Source of the DNA: Streptomyces sp. AC550_RSS872
GTDB taxonomy: Bacteria; Actinomycetota; Actinomycetes; Streptomycetales; Streptomycetaceae
Reading direction: 5' to 3'
DNA length: 64,000 nt
Assembly: GCF_019049285.1 (NCBI RefSeq)
Contig: NZ_JAGMUL010000062.1
Location: forward strand, 213,980-277,979
Part shown: one piece after another, positions 60,813-64,000 of the stretch
Layout: every line of letters starts with the position of its first letter
Numbering within the stretch: the stretch's first letter is position 1
Translations under genes and position numbers: made by a program
Notes under the pieces: generated by a model
Database searches by the model: none
Seen by the model: only the letters and a program-made list of their open reading frames with translations
What the model was told of the DNA's origin: nothing

Positions 60813-62029
60813 TTGTTGCCTCCGTCGAAGTGCGGGTTCTCCCAGATGACCGTCGCGCCCATGCCGAAGCCGACGCACATGGTGGTCAGGCCGTAGCGGA
60901 CGTGTCGCTGCTCCTCGAACTGACGGGCCAGCTGCGTCATCAGCCGGACGCCGGAGGAGGCCAGCGGGTGGCCGAAGGCGATGGCGCCGCCGTACTGGTT
61001 GACGCGCTCGTCGTCGTCCGCGATGCCGTAGTGGTCCAGGAAGGCCAGGACCTGGACGGCGAAGGCCTCGTTGATCTCGAAGAGGTTGATGTCCTCGATC
61101 GACAGGCCCGCCTTGGCGAGGGCCTTCTCCGTGGCCGGGATCGGGCCGTAGCCCATGACCTCGGGCTCGACGCCCGCGAAGGCGTAGGAGACGAGGCGCA
61201 TCTTCACCGGGAGGTTGTTCTCCCGGGCGAACTCCTCGGAGGCGATGATCGAGGCGGTGGCGCCGTCGTTCAGACCGGCCGCGTTACCGGCGGTGACCCG
61301 GCCGTGGACGCGGAACGGCGTCTTCAGACCGGAGAGGTTCTCCAGCGTGGTGCCCGGGCGCATCGGCTCGTCGGCGGTGACCAGGCCCCAGCCCGTCTCG
61401 CCGGCCTCCGGGTTGGTACGGCGCACCGAGACCGGCACCAGGTCGGCCTGGATCTTGCCGTTGGCGTACGCCTTGGCGGCCTTCTCCTGCGAGCGCACCG
61501 CGTACTCGTCGGCGCGCTGCTTGGTGATGTGCGGGTAGCGGTCGTGCAGGTTCTCGGCGGTCATGCCCATGAACAGCGCCGACTCGTCGACCAGCTTCTC
61601 GCTCACGAACCGCGGGTTCGGGTCCACGCCCTCGCCCATCGGGTGGCGGCCCATGTGCTCGACACCACCGGCGATGACGGCGTCGTAGGCACCGAAGGCG
61701 ATGGAGCCCGCGACCGTGGTGACGGCGGTCAGGGCGCCGGCGCACATACGGTCGATGGAGTAGCCGGGCACCGACTGGGGGAGACCGGCGAGGATGCCGG
61801 CCGTGCGGCCGATGGTGAGGCCCTGGTCACCGATCTGCGTGGTCGCGGCGATGGCGACCTCGTCGATCTGCTTCGGGTCCAGACCCGGGTTGCGGCGCAG
61901 CAGCTCCCGGATCGCCTTCACGACGAGGTCGTCGGCGCGGGTCTCGTGGTAGATGCCCTTCGGGCCCGCCTTGCCGAACGGGGTGCGGACGCCGTCGACG
62001 AAGACGACGTCCCTGACGGTACGAGGCAC
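60809..62029 (-). CDS. fadA: Acetyl-CoA C-acyltransferase (thiolase)
   Basis: A 406-residue thiolase of the 3-ketoacyl-CoA type that cleaves acetyl-CoA from ketoacyl-CoA. The nucleophilic Cys is in SIDRMCAGALTAVTT (residue ~88), and the two other active-site elements are NEAFAVQVLAFLDH / GGAIAFGHPLASSG (His) and TTMCVGFGMGAT (second Cys). GTG start with GGAGAG; an upstream in-frame ATG has no ribosome site. The upstream region holds two palindromes, likely targets of a fatty-acid-responsive TetR/GntR regulator. Confidence 0.95.
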   Translation of the reverse strand: MPRTVRDVVFVDGVRTPFGKAGPKGIYHETRADDLVVKAIRELLRRNPGLDPKQIDEVAIAATTQIGDQGLTIGRTAGILAGLPQSVPGYSIDRMCAGALTAVTTVAGSIAFGAYDAVIAGGVEHMGRHPMGEGVDPNPRFVSEKLVDESALFMGMTAENLHDRYPHITKQRADEYAVRSQEKAAKAYANGKIQADLVPVSVRRTNPEAGETGWGLVTADEPMRPGTTLENLSGLKTPFRVHGRVTAGNAAGLNDGATASIIASEEFARENNLPVKMRLVSYAFAGVEPEVMGYGPIPATEKALAKAGLSIEDINLFEINEAFAVQVLAFLDHYGIADDDERVNQYGGAIAFGHPLASSGVRLMTQLARQFEEQRHVRYGLTTMCVGFGMGATVIWENPHFDGGNK

Positions 62030-62078
62030 GATGGCTCTCCTCCAGATGCGGGATGGCACTGCTGCACTGCGTAAGCGC

Positions 62079-62120
62079 TGAGCGCGCGCTCAGGCCCATG
62101 CTACTTACGAGTAACGTAGC
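62079..62120. promoter_or_regulatory. Two palindromes in the fadA promoter
   Basis: TGAGCGCGCGCTCA (62079-62092) is a perfect 14-bp palindrome. GCTAC-TTAC-GA-GTAA-C-GTAGC (62100-62120) is a near-perfect 21-base one. Both are 50-90 bases upstream of the fadA start. The second overlaps a TACGTTAC-like promoter stretch on the minus strand. They are suitable sites for a TetR-family repressor that senses acyl-CoA. Confidence 0.55.
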
Positions 62121-62182
62121 TGCACAGTCCTGGGGCCCGGAGCGGCGAACGTCACATCGAAACGGGCGGTGCTGCGGTGCCG

Positions 62183-62213
62183 GCAAGGGGCGCGGGGAAC
62201 TGCGCGACCAGCC
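62183..62213. repeat. Dispersed intergenic repeat, copy 4
   Basis: Identical over 31 bases to the reverse complement of 52059-52089. A degraded piece of the same family (GCGCGAGGAACTGCGCGAGC, 62391-62410) follows the permease fragment, so the fragment is flanked by repeat sequence. Confidence 0.8.
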
Positions 62214-62243
62214 GCGGCGTACGCGGGCGGCGCCTGCCGGCCG

Positions 62244-62390
62244 AACTCGGCCATCGCGACAGTGGTGATCGTCAAGGGCATCACCACCTACAACGACTTC
62301 TACATCCCGTTCCTCTACATGGGGGTGGGGGGCTCGGAAGATCTTGGCGTGATCTCGACGTCCCTGTTCCGCTTCAAGGGCCCCTTGGGA
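62244..62390 (+). pseudogene. Fragment of a MalG-type sugar ABC permease
   Basis: About 49 codons resemble the membrane segment after the EAA loop of CUT1 permeases: IATVVIVKGITTYNDFYIPFLYM then SEDLGVISTSLFRFKGP. Intact homologues usually read YM-PSEDLG; here MGVGG is inserted. No start, no EAA loop and no C-terminus remain, and both ends run into copies of the dispersed repeat. The frame stays open only because it continues antisense to RNase D. Confidence 0.65.
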
Positions 62391-62429
62391 GCGCGAGGAA
62401 CTGCGCGAGCAACCACCTACGACCTTTTG

Positions 62430-62460
62430 GCCGCCGTACGAGAGAACTTCCTACGGCGGC
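62430..62460 (-). terminator. Hairpin at the RNase D stop codon
   Basis: GCCGCCGTA (62430-62438) and TACGGCGGC (62452-62460) form a 9-bp stem overlapping the TAG stop codon on the minus strand. It is a probable terminator. Confidence 0.5.
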
Positions 62461-63740
62461 TAGGCGGACAAAGCAGCAACCAGAACCGGCGTAACCTGCT
62501 CAACCTGCCAGGCCCGCGCCCCGTAACCGGCCAATGCATCCGCGACGGAGTCCGCGTCGACAACCTTCGGCGGCTCCCAACAGACCCGCCGCACGGTATC
62601 CGGAGCGATGAGATTCTCCTGAGGCATGGTGAGCTGCTCGGCCAGCGCCGATACCGCAGCCCGAGCCGCAGAGAGCCGAGCCGCAGCAGCGGGATCCTTG
62701 TCGGCCCAGGCACGGGGCGGCGGCGGCCCGGTGACAGGCTGCCCCGGCGCCGGCAACTGCGCCTCGCTCAGAGCCTTCGCACGATCCACCGCGGCCTGCC
62801 ACTGCTCCAGCTGCCGGCGACCCATCCGATGCCCGAACCCGTTGAGCGCGGCCAGGGCATGCACGTTCGCCGGCATGGCGAGCGAGGCCTCCACGATGGC
62901 CGCGTCGGACAGCACCTTGCCCGGCGACACATCCCGCTTCTGCGCGATCCGGTCCCGCGTCTGCCACAGTTCCCGCACCACGCCGAGCTGGCGACGCCGC
63001 CGTACCTTGTGCATCCCCGACGTACGCCGCCAAGGGTCCTTGCGCGGCTCAGCGGGCGGCGCGGCCGCGATCGCGTCGAACTCCTGCTGCGCCCACTCCA
63101 GCTTCCCCTGCCGGTCCAGCTCCTTCTCCAGGGCGTCACGCAGGTCGACGAGCAGCTCGACGTCCAGCGCGGCATACCGCAGCCAGGGCTCGGGCAGCGG
63201 GCGGGTCGACCAGTCGACGGCCGAGTGGCCCTTCTCCAGGACGAACCCGAGCACGCTCTCGACCATCGCGCCGAGGCCGACCCGAGGGAATCCGGCGAGC
63301 CGCCCGGCCAGCTCGGTGTCGAACAGCCGGCTCGGCTGCATGCCTATCTCCCGCAGACAGGGAAGATCCTGGGTGGCCGCGTGCAGCACCCACTCCACGC
63401 CGGAGAGCGCCTCGCCCAGGCCGGACAGATCGGGGCAGGCGACGGGATCGATCAGCGCGGACCCCGCGCCCTCACGGCGCAGCTGCACCAGATATGCGCG
63501 TTGGCCGTATCGGTAGCCGGACGCGCGTTCGGCGTCCACGGCGACGGGGCCGGAGCCGGCGGTGAAGTCGGCGATCACCTTGGCGAGCGCGGCCTCGTCG
63601 GCGATCACGGGCGGAATGCCCTCGCGGGGCTCCAGCAAAGGGATCGGCGCCTCCGTAACAGAAGATCCGCCGTCGTCCGGAGGGGCGCCTCCGGTGGTTC
63701 GCAGTGAACTGTCTGCTGCGGTGTCTTGGGCGTCGGTCAC
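62460..63740 (-). CDS. rnd: Ribonuclease D-like 3'-5' exonuclease with HRDC domain
   Basis: A 426-residue DEDDy exonuclease. Acidic site 1 is GPVAVDAERASGYRYGQRAY (DxE), site 2 is VLHAATQDLPCLREIG, and site 3 is EPWLRYAALDVELLVDL (Tyr and Asp). An HRDC domain follows (RELWQTRDRIAQKRDVSPGKVLSDAAIVEA), then a Pro/Ala-rich C-terminal region. It trims structured RNA 3' ends such as tRNA precursors. The GTG start at 63740 has only a poor ribosome site and the first ~35 residues are low-complexity, so the true start may be a little later. Confidence 0.92.
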   Translation of the reverse strand: MTDAQDTAADSSLRTTGGAPPDDGGSSVTEAPIPLLEPREGIPPVIADEAALAKVIADFTAGSGPVAVDAERASGYRYGQRAYLVQLRREGAGSALIDPVACPDLSGLGEALSGVEWVLHAATQDLPCLREIGMQPSRLFDTELAGRLAGFPRVGLGAMVESVLGFVLEKGHSAVDWSTRPLPEPWLRYAALDVELLVDLRDALEKELDRQGKLEWAQQEFDAIAAAPPAEPRKDPWRRTSGMHKVRRRRQLGVVRELWQTRDRIAQKRDVSPGKVLSDAAIVEASLAMPANVHALAALNGFGHRMGRRQLEQWQAAVDRAKALSEAQLPAPGQPVTGPPPPRAWADKDPAAAARLSAARAAVSALAEQLTMPQENLIAPDTVRRVCWEPPKVVDADSVADALAGYGARAWQVEQVTPVLVAALSA

Positions 63741-63894
63741 CTGTCAAGGGTATCCGCAAGGCTGAGCGCCTGACCTGCGCCTTCTGGACACGTTCACGCT
63801 GACCTGCGAAAACACCTCCGGCCGTGTCCCGCGGCCCACCGATGCTTATCGGCCACGTGCGACCTTGACGCGCCCTGCGGCTCCCAAACGACAG

Positions 63895-64000
63895 GCCCTA
63901 GTTGTTCTGTCCCGGGAGGTTGTGGACGGGTGAGGCAGGTCTCGGCTGAGGGATCTTGAAACAGGCGAGGGCCTTCCGGTTCGGTGTGGATTGCGACGTC
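63895..64000 (+). mobile_element. Probable left end of an insertion sequence, running off the window
   Basis: The last ~100 bases (from GTTCTGTCCCGGGAGGTTG) match my recollection of the leader of IS481-type elements common in Streptomyces, upstream of a transposase that would lie outside the window. TGAAACAGGCGAGGGCCTTC followed by GGTTCGGTG is part of that leader. No terminal inverted repeat or transposase codons can be seen here. The preceding 63765-63894 is plain intergenic DNA. Confidence 0.4.

Noticed and set aside
62391..63707. Forward frame continuing from the permease fragment
   Set aside because: It is antisense to RNase D and keeps open only by base composition.

Overview
The window is about 70% G+C. 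Nearly every codon in its real genes ends in G or C, starts are often GTG, and lipoproteins carry twin-arginine or lipobox leaders. The content points to the chromosome of a Streptomyces: DUF397/XRE-DUF5753 pairs, DUF5999, DUF4236, a ROK regulator beside xylFGH, aconitase beside an HTH-MurA fusion, and CebR- and DasR-like operator sequences. From memory the gene order (arcA-argF, HTH-murA, aconitase, ngcEFG, rok7B7-xylFGH, dxs, fadA-fadB) resembles the SCO597x-SCO602x stretch of S. coelicolor. I could not check this against a database.

Layout. 1-3.8 kb: end of a probable NAD-kinase-like gene, an SPFH/band-7 protein, arginine deiminase and ornithine carbamoyltransferase. 3.9-12.3 kb: an RsbW-like ATPase, then a compact aromatic-degradation cluster of crotonase, fused FAD-monooxygenase/old-yellow-enzyme, PaaX-type regulator, aryl-CoA ligase, acyl-CoA dehydrogenase and RidA. 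I read it as the 2-aminobenzoyl-CoA (anthranilate) pathway. 12.3-19 kb: small proteins, a secreted peptidoglycan amidase, a HTH-MurA fusion, DUF4236 and a P-loop kinase. 19-23.6 kb: argG divergent from aconitase, with three stacked regulatory signals between them. 23.6-25.7 kb: a DUF397/XRE regulatory locus with two small membrane proteins.

26-33 kb is a plant-polysaccharide region: an AA10 LPMO with CBM2 behind a perfect CebR palindrome and carrying a TTA codon; a CE7 esterase divergent from an oligosaccharide ABC importer; a DUF624 protein; and a GH42 beta-galactosidase reduced to its two ends. 33-37.4 kb: a three-gene MoxR/DUF2201-VWA system. 37.4-43.2 kb: GH92 and GH67 glycosidases in one transcription unit. 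43.6-47 kb: the ngcEFG-type chitobiose/GlcNAc importer with a DasR-like site. 47.2-52 kb: ROK regulator and xylFGH. 52.2-58.6 kb: dxs, an APC permease, a NYN-like protein, a beta-hydroxyacid dehydrogenase, an integrase scar and a hypothetical protein. 58.7-63.7 kb: fadB, fadA and RNase D, with a decayed permease fragment between repeat copies. The last 100 bases look like the edge of an insertion sequence.

The genes form a carbon-scavenging neighbourhood. Oxidative and hydrolytic enzymes release oligosaccharides, three ABC systems import them, and GH67 and GH92 trim them. Xylose, chitobiose and cello-oligosaccharide signals appear to act through ROK, DasR-like and CebR-like operators. Decay scars (GH42 deletion, orphan operator, integrase fragment, permease fragment) and a dispersed intergenic repeat show active remodelling.
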